Source: Diaminobutyricibacter sp. McL0608
GTDB taxonomy: Bacteria > Actinomycetota > Actinomycetes > Actinomycetales > Microbacteriaceae
Length of the DNA stretch: 64,000 nucleotides
Assembly: GCF_039613825.1 (NCBI RefSeq)
Contig: NZ_CP154826.1
Coordinates: 2,232,001-2,296,000, forward strand
Reading direction: 5' to 3'
Shown: piece by piece, positions 16,884 to 25,321 of the stretch
How positions within the stretch are numbered: position 1 is the stretch's first letter
Layout of the letters: the number at the start of each line of letters is the position of its first letter
Made by a program: the position numbers and the translations under genes
The notes under the pieces: model-generated
Told to the model about the DNA's origin: nothing
What the model saw: only the letters and a program-made list of their open reading frames with translations
The model's database searches: none

Positions 16884-17318
16884 TCAGGCGCCCATCGCCT
16901 TCGGCACGTTGTGGATGTTCGCGGCCTCGATCCCGACCTGCTTGGCGATCATCCCCTTCACCAGGACCATCGCCCCCGTGGGTGTGACATCGATCGTGAA
17001 CGTGACCTCGGTGGTCCCCGGCACGATCTCCCGCAGCACGAACGAGCCGACCGGGCGGGCGGGACCGGCGATCGTCTCGAAGTCGATTCGCGTCGGAGAC
17101 TCGTAGCGGGTGATGCGGTAGTCGCCCTTGATCGCGCGGCCGCCCGGTCCTTTCATCGTCTGCGCATACGTGGTCCCGACGCCGGGCCCGGTGTCCGCGA
17201 CGAGCGTGATGGAGACGACGTCGGGCCGCCATTTCTGCTCGTTCAGGCCGTCCGCCAGAAACGCGAACACGTCAGCGATCGGCCGGTTCACGGTCACAGT
17301 CTCTGATGCGTGTGCCAT
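16884..17318 (-). CDS. SRPBCC family protein
   Basis: 144 residues from the ATG at 17318, 7 nt after the stop of the polymerase gene and with GAGGG just before it. The sequence shows the START/Bet v1-like order: ETVTVNRPIADVFAFLADG, strands with WRPDVVSITLV, YAQTMKGPGGRAIKGDYRI, and a last helix (VKGMIAKQVGIEAANIHNV). It is a ligand-cavity protein of the polyketide-cyclase type without recognisable catalytic residues. It is embedded between the primase-polymerase and TfoX genes in one operon, but no mechanistic link is evident. Confidence 0.85.
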   Translation of the reverse strand: MAHASETVTVNRPIADVFAFLADGLNEQKWRPDVVSITLVADTGPGVGTTYAQTMKGPGGRAIKGDYRITRYESPTRIDFETIAGPARPVGSFVLREIVPGTTEVTFTIDVTPTGAMVLVKGMIAKQVGIEAANIHNVPKAMGA

Positions 17319-17325
17319 CGGGCCC

Positions 17326-18348
17326 TCACGCTTCCTTGCGTGCCCGGCTCGGCTGCACACGCGGTGGCTCGCCGGGCATCTTGGGATAGTCGGGCGGGAA
17401 CGGAAGCTCGCCGAGACCGTTCTCGAGGTCGCGGGCCCACCATCCCAGCAGCTGGTCGATGGAGCCGGGCTTCGCGCTGAAATCGGCCCACGGGTCGCCG
17501 ACGGTCTTCAGGCGCTCCGGCACGGTGAGCACGGTGAACGTCTTCGGATCCGTGGTCTCGAGCTCCTCCCAGCTGATCGGGGTCGAGACCGGGGCGTGCG
17601 CGAGGGCTCGCGGGCTGTAAGCGCCGGCGATCGTCCGGTCACGGTTCGCCTGGTTGAAGTCCACGAAGATGCGCTCACCGCGTTCTTCCTTCCACCACGC
17701 GGTCGTCACCTTCTCGGGCATCCGCCGTTCGAGCTCACGCGCGGCCGCGATGACTGCGTGACGCACATCCAGGAACTCACGGACGGGCTCGACGGGGGCG
17801 AAGACATGCAGGCCGCGGTTGCCCGAGGTCTTGATGAACGCGTCGAGCCCCGCCTCTGCGAGGACCTTCCGCAATTCGATGGCGGCAGGGATCGCGTCGT
17901 CGAAATCCGTGCCCGGCTGCGGGTCCAGGTCGATGCGCAGCTGGTCGGGGTTGTCCGAATCCTCAGCCCTGGACGGCCACGGATGGAAGACGATCGTGTT
18001 CATCTGCACTGCCCACACCGCCGCCGCCGGTTCGTCGATGATGAGCTGCGGATGCGACCGGGCGCTCGGGTAGATCACCATCACCGAGCGCACGTAGTCT
18101 GGTGCGCCCTTCGGCGGATTCTTGGAGAAGAACTGCTCGCCGTCGATGCCCTCCGGGAACCGCTGGAGCGAAAGCGGCCGGTCGCCGTTCGCGGTGACGA
18201 ACGCGTCGCCGACAGCGATGAGGTAGTTCGCGAGATCGAGTTTGGTGAAACCGAGGTCGGGCCAGAGCACGCGGCTCGGGCTCGAGATGCGCACCTCGCG
18301 ATCGCCATGAGGACCGTTCACCGTGAGGACAACAGCTTCGCTCGCCAT
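17326..18348 (-). CDS. Stand-alone LigD-type primase-polymerase (PolDom)
   Basis: 340 residues consisting only of the LigD polymerase domain, an archaeo-eukaryotic primase superfamily fold. The family opening SSPSRVLWPDLGFTKLDLANY is followed by RFPEGIDGEQFFSKNPPKGAP, the catalytic D140-L-D142 in LRIDLDP, the phosphate-binding KTSGNRGLHVF, and a third acidic strand IFVDFNQANR. Stand-alone copies (Prim-PolC) fill short gaps with ribo- or deoxynucleotides and cooperate with LigC in repair; ligC lies 6 kb away here. The ATG is 6 nt after TACGGT (minus strand), suggesting a leaderless mRNA. It heads an operon with SRPBCC, TfoX and a broken lipoprotein gene. Confidence 0.9.
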   Translation of the reverse strand: MASEAVVLTVNGPHGDREVRISSPSRVLWPDLGFTKLDLANYLIAVGDAFVTANGDRPLSLQRFPEGIDGEQFFSKNPPKGAPDYVRSVMVIYPSARSHPQLIIDEPAAAVWAVQMNTIVFHPWPSRAEDSDNPDQLRIDLDPQPGTDFDDAIPAAIELRKVLAEAGLDAFIKTSGNRGLHVFAPVEPVREFLDVRHAVIAAARELERRMPEKVTTAWWKEERGERIFVDFNQANRDRTIAGAYSPRALAHAPVSTPISWEELETTDPKTFTVLTVPERLKTVGDPWADFSAKPGSIDQLLGWWARDLENGLGELPFPPDYPKMPGEPPRVQPSRARKEA

Positions 18349-18354
18349 GCGACA

Positions 18355-18360
18355 ACCGTA
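18355..18360 (-). promoter_or_regulatory. Putative -10 of leaderless promoter (PolDom operon)
   Basis: TACGGT on the minus strand is followed by 6 nt and the ATG of the polymerase gene, with no Shine-Dalgarno. A plus-strand TAGGCT at 18436-18441 probably serves the divergent gene at 18451. Confidence 0.5.
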
Positions 18361-18450
18361 CCCGCTGGGGGTTCACGAGAGAACGGTTCGCACCGCGCAT
18401 CCGGGCAGTCCCATGAAATGTCAGCACAGGGGCCGTAGGCTGGCACGGTC

Positions 18451-19128
18451 ATGAGGATCATCAGCTACAACCTGCGCAAACATGCCGCCGGCGGTGAACT
18501 CGCCGATCTCGCGGACGAACACGACGTCGATGTGCTGTGCCTCCAGGAGGCCGACAGCGAGGCGCTGCCCGACCGGCTCGGGCACCTCGTGCTGGCCGGC
18601 TCCACCAAGACGAACCGACTCGGGCTCGCCATCTACACGAGCGCGGAACGCTACGACATCCGCTCGACGAAAGTGTTCGCAGTGCACAAGTCGATGCACG
18701 ACCGGGTGCTCGCGCCGGCCCACGAACGCCTGCTCGCCGCCCACCTCGTGGATCGCGCAACGGGTCAGGATGTGCTGGTCGGGTCGTTCCACGCGGCGCC
18801 GCTGACCGCATCCAATTCGCTGCGGCGCAAGCAGATCGCAGCCGCCCACGAAGGCATGCGGTCACTCGCGGCCGACCTGCCCGCGGTGATGGTCGGCGAC
18901 TTCAACTACCCGTGGTTCATCCGCGGGCTCGAGCGTCGGCTGACGACCTCGGGTTATGAGCTCATGCGCAGCACCGAGCCGACGTATGCGCGCTACAAGT
19001 TCTTCACGGGCTACTTCGACTTCGTCACGTCGACGGGGTTCAGCATCGACCGGGTCGACGTTCTGCCGGCCGGTGCCTCCGACCACCGGCCGATCAGCCT
19101 GGCCGCGCACATCACCGCCGCCGCCTGA
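18451..19128 (+). CDS. Endonuclease/exonuclease/phosphatase family protein
   Basis: 225 residues with the EEP (DNase I/exonuclease III) signatures: ISYNLRK (Asn7), LCLQEAD (Glu33, metal ligand), VGDFNYPW near residue 150 and the terminal SDHRPIS with the catalytic Asp-His. There is no signal peptide, so it acts in the cytoplasm. The substrate may be DNA, RNA, an inositol phosphate or another phosphodiester, as the family is broad. It is divergent from the primase-polymerase operon across 102 nt, which suggests but does not prove a repair role. TAGGCT 9 nt before the ATG is a likely -10, leaving almost no leader. Confidence 0.87.
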   Translation: MRIISYNLRKHAAGGELADLADEHDVDVLCLQEADSEALPDRLGHLVLAGSTKTNRLGLAIYTSAERYDIRSTKVFAVHKSMHDRVLAPAHERLLAAHLVDRATGQDVLVGSFHAAPLTASNSLRRKQIAAAHEGMRSLAADLPAVMVGDFNYPWFIRGLERRLTTSGYELMRSTEPTYARYKFFTGYFDFVTSTGFSIDRVDVLPAGASDHRPISLAAHITAAA

Positions 19129-19137
19129 GCCGCCATC

Positions 19138-19196
19138 ATTGGTTGCCAATATATTGGCAACCAATCGCGCCGCCGGGCGATCTTTTGGCAACCAAT
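19138..19196. promoter_or_regulatory. Triple ATTGG-N3-CCAAT dyad (operator cluster)
   Basis: A perfect 28-bp palindrome (19138-19165) consists of ATTGGTTGCCAAT, AT, and its reverse complement. A third copy (TTTGGCAACCAAT, one mismatch) lies at 19184-19196, 31 bp from the second. Each 13-mer is itself a dyad, ATTGG-N3-CCAAT. It sits between the EEP gene and the lipase maturation factor gene (19257). It is AT-rich with no T-tract, so an operator is more likely than a terminator. Confidence 0.65.
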
Positions 19197-19256
19197 CCCA
19201 CTCTCGACCGTGCGCGCCCGACGGCGTACGGTGGAGCCGGGCCACGGGGTGAGGCG

Positions 19257-20708
19257 ATGGACTGGCTGGCTGCGAGCGACTACTGGTTGGCACGTGAGGT
19301 GCTCCAGCGCGGAACTGCGGCGATCTATCTGGTCGCGTTCGTCTCCGCGGTCAACCAGTTCCCGGCGCTCCTCGGCGTTCGCGGACTCCTTCCGGCGCCC
19401 GAGTTCCTGAAGACGAGCTACGCCCGCCGCCAGCCCACGCTCTTCCGCTGGCGGTACTCCGACGGCCTGCTCCTCACCGTCGCGTGGTCGGGCGCCGCGG
19501 TCTCCGCACTGCTGGTGCTGGGCATCCCCCAGCTCGCACCCGGCTGGGTCCCGCTCATCCTGTTCCTGCTGATCTGGCTCGCCTACCTGTCGATCGTGAA
19601 CATCGGCCAGACCTTCTACGCCTTCGGCTGGGAGAGCCTGCTGCTCGAGGCCGGGTTCACGGTCGCGTTCCTCGGCGGAAGCCAGGAAGCCCCGCCGATC
19701 ACGATGATCGTGCTGGTGCGCTGGCTGGTCTTCCGCCTCGAGTTCGGCGCCGGGATGATCAAGATGCGCGGCGACCGGTCATGGCGGGACCTGACCGCGC
19801 TCTACTATCACCACGAGACGCAGCCGATGCCCAATCCGGTCAGCCGGTACGCGCACCTGCTGCCGAAGTGGTTCCACCGGTTCGAAGTGCTCGGCAACCA
19901 TTTCGCCCAGCTGATCGTGCCGTTCTTCCTGTTCGCGCCGCAGCCGGTCGCCTCCATCGCTGCGGCGATCGTGATCCTCACCCAGCTCTGGCTCGTGTTC
20001 ACCGGCAACTTCGCGTGGCTGAACGTGATCACGATCGTCCTGGCGTTCTCGGCGATCAGTAATCCGGTGGCGCACGCCGTGCTGCCGGTCATCCCGGTGA
20101 CCGGGCCCTCGGATGCGATGCCGCCCTGGTTCGCGTTCCTCGCGCTCACCGCATCCGCACTGCTGATCGCGCTCAGCTGGTGGCCGGCCGCCAATCTGCT
20201 GTCGCGCCATCAGCTGATGAACGCCAGTTTCAACCGCTGGCATCTCGTCAACGCGTACGGCGCGTTCGGCAGCGTCACCAAGGAACGCTACGAGGTCGTC
20301 GTCGAGGGGACGAGCGCCGACCAGCCGATCGCTACGGCGGACTGGCTGGCTTACGAGTTCAAGGGCAAACCGGGCGACCCGCGCAGGATCCCGCGACAAT
20401 TCGCCCCGTATCACCTGCGTCTCGACTGGCTCATGTGGTTCCTCGCGCTCGGTTCGCGCGACACGCGCTGGTTCCTGGCGTTCCTCACTCGACTGCTCGA
20501 AGCCGACAGTCGAACCTTGAAACTGCTGCGCGTCGACCCGTTCGGGGGAACGCCGCCGAACTGGGTCCGGGCCAGACTGTACCTGTACCGTTTCGCAACA
20601 CGGCGCGAACGGCGGGATGAAGGAGTGTGGTGGATGCGCGAAGAGGCTGGGATACTCGTCCCCCCGATCTCGCGGTCCACGCAGGCCCGCCGCGGGTACG
20701 GGCGATGA
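19257..20708 (+). CDS. Lipase maturation factor family membrane protein
   Basis: 483 residues. It is a polytopic membrane protein (about 9-10 hydrophobic segments) with family blocks [35 protein letters not shown] and the C-terminal lumenal-type domain YEVVVEGT...[33 protein letters not shown]. These are highly characteristic of lipase maturation factor (LMF1-like) proteins. In vertebrates LMF1 folds lipases in the ER; bacterial function is unknown. The start at 19257 follows GAGG closely. An operator-like triple dyad lies about 60 bp upstream, and the stop overlaps the next gene by ATGA, so the two proteins are co-produced. Confidence 0.9.
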   Translation: MDWLAASDYWLAREVLQRGTAAIYLVAFVSAVNQFPALLGVRGLLPAPEFLKTSYARRQPTLFRWRYSDGLLLTVAWSGAAVSALLVLGIPQLAPGWVPLILFLLIWLAYLSIVNIGQTFYAFGWESLLLEAGFTVAFLGGSQEAPPITMIVLVRWLVFRLEFGAGMIKMRGDRSWRDLTALYYHHETQPMPNPVSRYAHLLPKWFHRFEVLGNHFAQLIVPFFLFAPQPVASIAAAIVILTQLWLVFTGNFAWLNVITIVLAFSAISNPVAHAVLPVIPVTGPSDAMPPWFAFLALTASALLIALSWWPAANLLSRHQLMNASFNRWHLVNAYGAFGSVTKERYEVVVEGTSADQPIATADWLAYEFKGKPGDPRRIPRQFAPYHLRLDWLMWFLALGSRDTRWFLAFLTRLLEADSRTLKLLRVDPFGGTPPNWVRARLYLYRFATRRERRDEGVWWMREEAGILVPPISRSTQARRGYGR

Positions 20709-22159
20709 TCGACGCGACCGTCGTCGGCAGCGGGCCGAACGGCCTGGCAGCAGCCGTCACGCTCGCCCGGGCGGGCCTCGAGGTCGTGCTCGTGGAGCGC
20801 GCGCCGACCGTCGGAGGCGGGATGCGCACCGCCGAGCTGACCCTGCCCGGCTTCCGCCACGACGTCTGCTCGGCCGTGCACCCGGCCGCGCTCGCCTCGC
20901 CGTTCTTCCGTGCGTTCGGCCTGACCGAGCGCGTGCCGTTCGTCATCCCGTCGGCCTCCTATGCGCATCCCCTCGACCGCGGTGTCGCGGGGATCGCCTG
21001 GCACGACCTCGACCGCACCGTCGAAGACCTCGGCCGCGACGGGAACGCCTGGCGCTCCCTGTTCGGCCCGCTGGTGGACCGCATCGCGTCGGTCACCGAC
21101 TTCACCGGATCGCAGCTTTTGCGCATCCCGCCGCATCCGTTCGACGCACTCGTGTTCGGGTTGCGCGTGCTCGAACAGGGGACGCCCGCCTGGAACGAAC
21201 GGTTCAGGGAGCGGATCGCGCCCGCGATGCTGAGCGGCGTATCCGCCCATGCGATCGTGGCGCAGCCGTCACTCGCCGCCGCCGGCACCGGACTGCTGCT
21301 CGGAGCCCACGCCCACGCGGCCGGCTGGGGGTTCCCGGTCGGAGGTTCGCAGGCGATCGCGGATGCGCTGGCCGACGACCTGCGCGCCCACGGCGGACGC
21401 ATCGTGCTCGACACCGACGTGGGCAGCCCCGCCGACCTCGAACCGTCGCGCGTCACCCTTCTCGACACGTCGCCCGAGTTCCTCGCGGGTTTCGCCGGCG
21501 ACCGCCTGCCCGCCGGCTACCAGCGGGCGCTGCGACGCTTCCCCCGCGGCCCCGGTGTCGCGAAAGTCGACTTCGCCCTGTCCGAACCGGTTCCGTGGAC
21601 GAATCCGGATGTCGCGCTCGCGCCCACCGTGCACCTCGGTGGCTCGCGGGGGGCCATCGCCCGCTCGGAACGCGAGGTACTGCACGGGCGCATCCCGTCA
21701 TCCCCGTTCGTGCTGGTCACGCAGCCGAGCATCCTCGACGACACGCGGGCGCCCGCCGGAAAGCACACCCTGTGGGCGTACGTGCACGTGCCGGCCGGGT
21801 CGATCTACGACCCGACGGAGGCGATCACGCGCCAGGTCGAACGCGTCGCCCCCGGATTCCGCGACACCATCCTGGCCAGCTCGACGATGACGGCGCGCGA
21901 CGTCGAAGCCAACAACCCGAACGACGTGGGCGGCGAGATCATGGGCGGCGCGATGAGCGTCTACCGGCTGGTCGACCGGCCGGTGCTCTCGCCGACGCCG
22001 TGGGAGACGCCGGTCGACGGACTGTACCTGTGCTCGGCGTCGACCCCGCCCGGGCCGTCGGTCCAGGGGATGAACGGGTGGTACGCGGCTCGGCTGGCCG
22101 CCCGCAAGCACTTCGGCGTCGAGGTGGGGTTCGACGACCTGCGGCCGGACGGACGCTGA
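20705..22159 (+). CDS. Phytoene desaturase-like FAD/NAD(P) oxidoreductase
   Basis: 484 residues from the ATG at 20705, which overlaps the previous stop as ATGA. The N terminus has the dinucleotide-binding motif [27 protein letters not shown] and the RxGGxxRT-like segment [15 protein letters not shown]. The C terminus has the second FAD motif [25 protein letters not shown]. This is the CrtI/protoporphyrinogen-oxidase-like flavoprotein class that also includes uncharacterised NAD(P)/FAD-dependent oxidoreductases with no carotenoid role. No carotenoid genes are nearby, so the substrate is open; coupling to the lipase maturation factor gene hints at a membrane or lipid substrate. Confidence 0.87.
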   Translation: MIDATVVGSGPNGLAAAVTLARAGLEVVLVERAPTVGGGMRTAELTLPGFRHDVCSAVHPAALASPFFRAFGLTERVPFVIPSASYAHPLDRGVAGIAWHDLDRTVEDLGRDGNAWRSLFGPLVDRIASVTDFTGSQLLRIPPHPFDALVFGLRVLEQGTPAWNERFRERIAPAMLSGVSAHAIVAQPSLAAAGTGLLLGAHAHAAGWGFPVGGSQAIADALADDLRAHGGRIVLDTDVGSPADLEPSRVTLLDTSPEFLAGFAGDRLPAGYQRALRRFPRGPGVAKVDFALSEPVPWTNPDVALAPTVHLGGSRGAIARSEREVLHGRIPSSPFVLVTQPSILDDTRAPAGKHTLWAYVHVPAGSIYDPTEAITRQVERVAPGFRDTILASSTMTARDVEANNPNDVGGEIMGGAMSVYRLVDRPVLSPTPWETPVDGLYLCSASTPPGPSVQGMNGWYAARLAARKHFGVEVGFDDLRPDGR

Positions 22160-22205
22160 GCGAGGGGGGCTCCCGCGGGCCATACGCGCTTCCGCCAATC
22201 GCACT

Positions 22206-22264
22206 CGTTCGGATCGAGCGCACTCGTACGTACGCGCGCGCTCGGACAGAAGACGTGCGCGAGA
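22206..22264. repeat. Structured intergenic repeat, copy 1
   Basis: It contains CTCGTACGTACGCG, GCGCTC and GACAGAAGACGTGCGC, framed by the short inverted pair GCGCAC/GTGCGC. The core reappears with a different closing stem at 58143-58190. It lies between two convergent genes (stops 22159 and 22285), so it may act as a terminator. Confidence 0.5.
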
Positions 22265-22284
22265 CAGCACACCCCGCGCGCAGC

Positions 22285-22500
22285 CTAGGCGACGAGCAGC
22301 AGCACTCCGGCGACGAGGGAGGCCAGCGCGATCAGCAGAGCGATCCAGAGCAGAACCGCGTGCACCCGCAGGAACCGCGTCGGCCGGCCGCCCGCATCCC
22401 GTACCCGTGGGTCGGCCGCGACGCGCTTGTAGAAGCGCGGCCAGGCGATGACGTTGAAGAGGGCGTTGACGAAGAGCACGATGGCGGCGAAGACGGTCAT
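22285..22500 (-). CDS. SCO4848-type small membrane protein
   Basis: 71 residues with two hydrophobic segments (about 3-20 and 45-70) separated by a basic loop (PRFYKRVAADPRVRDAGGRPTRF). The pattern FNVIAWPRFYKRV resembles the SCO4848 family of small actinobacterial membrane proteins. No enzymatic motif exists and the function of the family is unknown. It follows the 209-residue helical protein on the same strand at a 26-nt distance and may be co-transcribed. Confidence 0.7.
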   Translation of the reverse strand: MTVFAAIVLFVNALFNVIAWPRFYKRVAADPRVRDAGGRPTRFLRVHAVLLWIALLIALASLVAGVLLLVA

Positions 22501-22526
22501 GGTCCGTCCAGCCTACGAGAGCCCGC

Positions 22527-23156
22527 TCAGAAGCCGCCGTACCCGCTGTGCTCCTCCTCCAGCCGGGCCAGGTCGCGCCGGATGAACAGGTTGAGCCGCG
22601 CCGGCCGCTCCCTCTCGTAGTCCTCCTTGGTCGCCTCAACGCCCGAGAACGCATCGAGCGAGGCTTCGATCGCCGAACCGATCTCGACCCAGGCGTCCTT
22701 CCTGGCCGTCTCGATGAGCTCGGCGAGAGCGTCCTCGTCGTCGGCCCGGCGTCGCAACGCGTTCGCCAGCTCTTCGGCGACCCGCTCCCGGCGGCGCAGG
22801 TTGACGTTGTCGATCGCCCGATAGTCGTGGATGTGCTCGCCCTGGCCGTCGAGGGCGAGAGCCAACTCGCGTTCCTCGGCGATGCGCGCACCGCCCGCAT
22901 CCGATTCGTCGGCGAGCTCGCGAAGCGCTGCGGCGGCGACCGGAAGGTAGCGTGCGGTGTCGAAACCGGACTCGGTGCGGATGGCGTCGACGACGATCCG
23001 GTTCTTGACCGACATGCGCGCCGAATACTCCGCGATCATCAGGCCTTCTTCGAGCGCGTGATCGAGTGTCGACGGCACCGGGGACTCGAGCTCCGACTCA
23101 TTGAACGGGCGCATGACGGGCGTCGCAGGCGTGCGTCGGCGTCTGAACCAGCGCAT
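22527..23156 (-). CDS. Conserved helical hypothetical protein
   Basis: 209 residues from the ATG at 23156, with GGAGGGG 6-8 nt upstream. It is mostly alpha-helical and highly charged (Arg/Glu-rich), opening with MRWFRRRRTPA, and has no signal peptide, membrane segment or catalytic motif. The HDYRAIDNVNLRRRERVAEELANAL section looks like a long amphipathic helix or coiled coil. Similar proteins occur in other Microbacteriaceae, some labelled asparagine synthase in databases. I see no feature of that enzyme and reject the label. It is divergent from the FAD oxidase gene across 91 nt. Confidence 0.75.
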   Translation of the reverse strand: MRWFRRRRTPATPVMRPFNESELESPVPSTLDHALEEGLMIAEYSARMSVKNRIVVDAIRTESGFDTARYLPVAAAALRELADESDAGGARIAEERELALALDGQGEHIHDYRAIDNVNLRRRERVAEELANALRRRADDEDALAELIETARKDAWVEIGSAIEASLDAFSGVEATKEDYERERPARLNLFIRRDLARLEEEHSGYGGF

Positions 23157-23247
23157 CCATTCCCCTCCGTCGCAGCTCCTCACACCATTGTCGCCGGTCG
23201 CCCTGCGAGGATGGAAAACATGTGCACAGGACGACACGGAACGCCGT

Positions 23248-24354
23248 ATGACCCGCACCGCTGAAGTGGTCGTCGTCGGCGGGGGCGCCATGGGTTCGGC
23301 GACCGCCTGGCAGCTGGCCCGGCGCGGTCACGACGTGGTACTGCTCGAGCGGTTCTCGCCCGGGCACACGAACGGCGCCTCCCACGGCGCATCGCGCAAC
23401 TTCAATGTCTCGTACGACCGGCGTGCCTACCTGGAGATGCTGGTCGAGGCGCTCCCGCTCTGGTGGGACCTCGAAGCCGAGACGGATGCGCACCTGCTGG
23501 ACCTCGTCGGCATCGTCAATCTCGGCGGCGGCTCGCTCGCAGGCACACGCGACGCGCTGCACGCCGTCGGGATCCCCGGCGAGGTGTTGCCCGCGGCAGA
23601 GGCCCGCACGCGCTGGGCGGGCATCCGTTTCGAGTCCGAGGTGCTGTACACGCCGGAGGCCGGCCGGCTGAACGCCGACGCAGCCGTATCCGCTCTCCAG
23701 CAGGCAGCATCCGCTCGCGGCGCCGACGTGCGCCATGAGGTCAGGGCGACGCGGGTCGACGTGATCGGCGACGACCGGGTGCGCGTGACCACGGATGGCG
23801 AGACCATCGAGGCGAGGCGCGCGGTGGTGACCGTCGGCGCCTGGACGTCGAAGCTCCTCGGTGGCACGGTGCCGCTCCCCCGACTGGTCGTCACACAGGA
23901 ACAACCGGCCCATTTCGCCGTCACCGATCCGGGCGCGGTATGGCCCGGTTTCAATCACTGGCCGTCAGGCGGCGACGAGTGGTGGCCATCGCAGATCTAT
24001 GGGATGCTCACACCCGGGCATGGTGTCAAAGCGGGCTGGCACGGTGTCGGTCCTGTCACCGACCCGGATGCGCGGACCTTCCGTTCCGAGCCGCGCCAGC
24101 TCGAGCTGCTGAGACGGTACGTTCGCGAATGGCTCCCCGGCGCCAACCCTGACAGTTTCACGGAGATCAGCTGCACGTACACCACGACACCGGACTCGGA
24201 TTTCGTTCTCGACCGCGTCGGGCCTATCGTCGTCGGGGCAGGATTCAGCGGCCACGGCTTCAAGTTCACTCCCTCAGTCGGCCGCATCCTCGCCGACCTC
24301 GCGCTGCGCGGAACGCCGGCGCACCCCGACTTCGCACTCGCACGGTTCTCATGA
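23248..24354 (+). CDS. FAD-dependent amine oxidase (sarcosine/N-methyltryptophan oxidase-like)
   Basis: 368 residues from the ATG at 23248. The N terminus VVVVGGGAMGSATAWQLARRGHDVVLLERF is the FAD Rossmann motif of the DAO family. HTNGASHGASRNFNVSYD matches the flavin-attachment region of monomeric sarcosine oxidase and N-methyl-L-tryptophan oxidase, and the C-terminal GAGFSGHGFKFTPSVGRILADLAL is the second family block. The Cys that anchors FAD covalently in MSOX (in a KxxC-type position) is not visible; the corresponding region reads CTYTTTPDSDFVLD. It oxidises a secondary or primary amino acid-like amine. The ATGA at its end may couple to the GNAT gene. Confidence 0.88.
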   Translation: MTRTAEVVVVGGGAMGSATAWQLARRGHDVVLLERFSPGHTNGASHGASRNFNVSYDRRAYLEMLVEALPLWWDLEAETDAHLLDLVGIVNLGGGSLAGTRDALHAVGIPGEVLPAAEARTRWAGIRFESEVLYTPEAGRLNADAAVSALQQAASARGADVRHEVRATRVDVIGDDRVRVTTDGETIEARRAVVTVGAWTSKLLGGTVPLPRLVVTQEQPAHFAVTDPGAVWPGFNHWPSGGDEWWPSQIYGMLTPGHGVKAGWHGVGPVTDPDARTFRSEPRQLELLRRYVREWLPGANPDSFTEISCTYTTTPDSDFVLDRVGPIVVGAGFSGHGFKFTPSVGRILADLALRGTPAHPDFALARFS

Positions 24355-24383
24355 TCGTGCCGCCCGCCCCGAACGGAGACCCC

Positions 24384-24902
24384 ATGACCGAGACGACGAT
24401 CGAGCGCGCCGAGCGGCCGGCGACGGAGGCGACCATCGTGCGTGTCGACTGGCACGATGAACGCGCGGTCGCACTGCGTGCGGCCATGGACGAGGAGATC
24501 TCGCCGCGCTACGCCGACCTCGCCGAGATCGCGGATACCGAGCGCGCCGCCGAGGTGGCCGCAGCGTTCGCGATCGACCCGGGTGACATCATCGTCACCT
24601 ACCTCGTGCTCGATGGCGACACACCGGTCGCCCACGCCGCCCTGCGGTCGCTCCGCGGCGAGTGGGAGCTGAAACGCCTTGTGACGCTACCCGACTTCCG
24701 AGGACGTGGGTTGAGCCGCGCGCTGATCGCGGCCGTCGAGGACGACGTGGCGAGCCGCGGCGGGCGCCGGCTGATCCTGCAGACCGGCAACCGCCAGCCG
24801 GAAGCGGTACGGCTGTACGAGGGGCTCGGCTTCACGCGCATCCCGGTGTACGAGCCGTATCTCGCGATCACCGAATCGCTCTGCTTCGAGCGCATCCTCT
24901 AG
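24384..24902 (+). CDS. GNAT family N-acetyltransferase
   Basis: 172 residues from the ATG at 24384, which has GGAG 5 nt upstream; an in-frame ATG at 24351 overlaps the previous stop as ATGA and cannot be excluded. The acetyl-CoA-binding motif A is present as LKRLVTLPDFRGRGLSRALIAAVEDDV (R-G-R-G-L). The family's later block is ILQTGNRQPEAVRLYEGLGFTRIPVY. Substrate is unknown. Being directly downstream of the amine oxidase, it may act on the product amine or amino acid, but that is conjecture. Confidence 0.88.
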   Translation: MTETTIERAERPATEATIVRVDWHDERAVALRAAMDEEISPRYADLAEIADTERAAEVAAAFAIDPGDIIVTYLVLDGDTPVAHAALRSLRGEWELKRLVTLPDFRGRGLSRALIAAVEDDVASRGGRRLILQTGNRQPEAVRLYEGLGFTRIPVYEPYLAITESLCFERIL

Positions 24903-24991
24903 CCACGCGAGCGGCGAGGGGGCCCGCGGGGCGAAACACTGGGTCACATGCCTCGCGCCGAAGCACCCCGATCGGCTAAGACCGTAAGACC

Positions 24992-25273
24992 ATGTCTCGC
25001 ATCTTCACCAGTAAGACGAACCCCGGCCGCGCGCGCTGGGAGCTCACTGTCAGCCCGGCCGGGGACGTGTACGCCTTTCCGCTGACGCTGCCCATCGCCG
25101 ACCGGCAGGTGCTCGGCGGACACTCACGCTACCTCGTCGGCCACCTGGTCGAGCATGACGGCACCTGGACCGCGACGGCTGCGTACGGGCTCATCCTGGG
25201 CACGACCTTTCGCCACCGGCAGTCGGCGCTCGCCGCGATCGCCGACGAGGCCGAGCTGCGGCCCGTCTCGTAG
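24992..25273 (+). CDS. Hypothetical small protein
   Basis: 93 residues, soluble, with alternating hydrophobic pattern (WELTVSPAGDVYAFPLTLP, GHLVEHDGTWTATAAYGLILG) suggesting a small beta-rich fold. No recognised family or motif. The reading frame has the strong third-position G/C bias of the neighbours, which supports it being real. It stands alone between the GNAT gene and the convergent GAP gene, and has no clear ribosome site, though TAAGAC 9 nt before the ATG could be a -10. Confidence 0.55.
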   Translation: MSRIFTSKTNPGRARWELTVSPAGDVYAFPLTLPIADRQVLGGHSRYLVGHLVEHDGTWTATAAYGLILGTTFRHRQSALAAIADEAELRPVS

Positions 25274-25321
25274 GCGCTGCGCCGCCCCGCGCATCCGGTC
25301 GGTGCCGTCACGCGCATCCGA

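Noticed and set aside
19138-19165. NrdR box or terminator reading of the palindrome
   Set aside because: The centre CCAATATATTGG partly resembles an NrdR box, but no nrd gene is near and the spacing of paired boxes is missing; there is no GC-rich stem with T-run for a terminator.
20617-22620. Open frame of 667 codons on the plus strand
   Set aside because: It overlaps the well-supported flavoprotein gene in another frame and reads as Arg/Pro-rich noise.
22527-23156. Asparagine synthase label used for similar proteins
   Set aside because: No glutaminase Cys or ATP-pyrophosphatase motif is present in the 209-residue helical protein.
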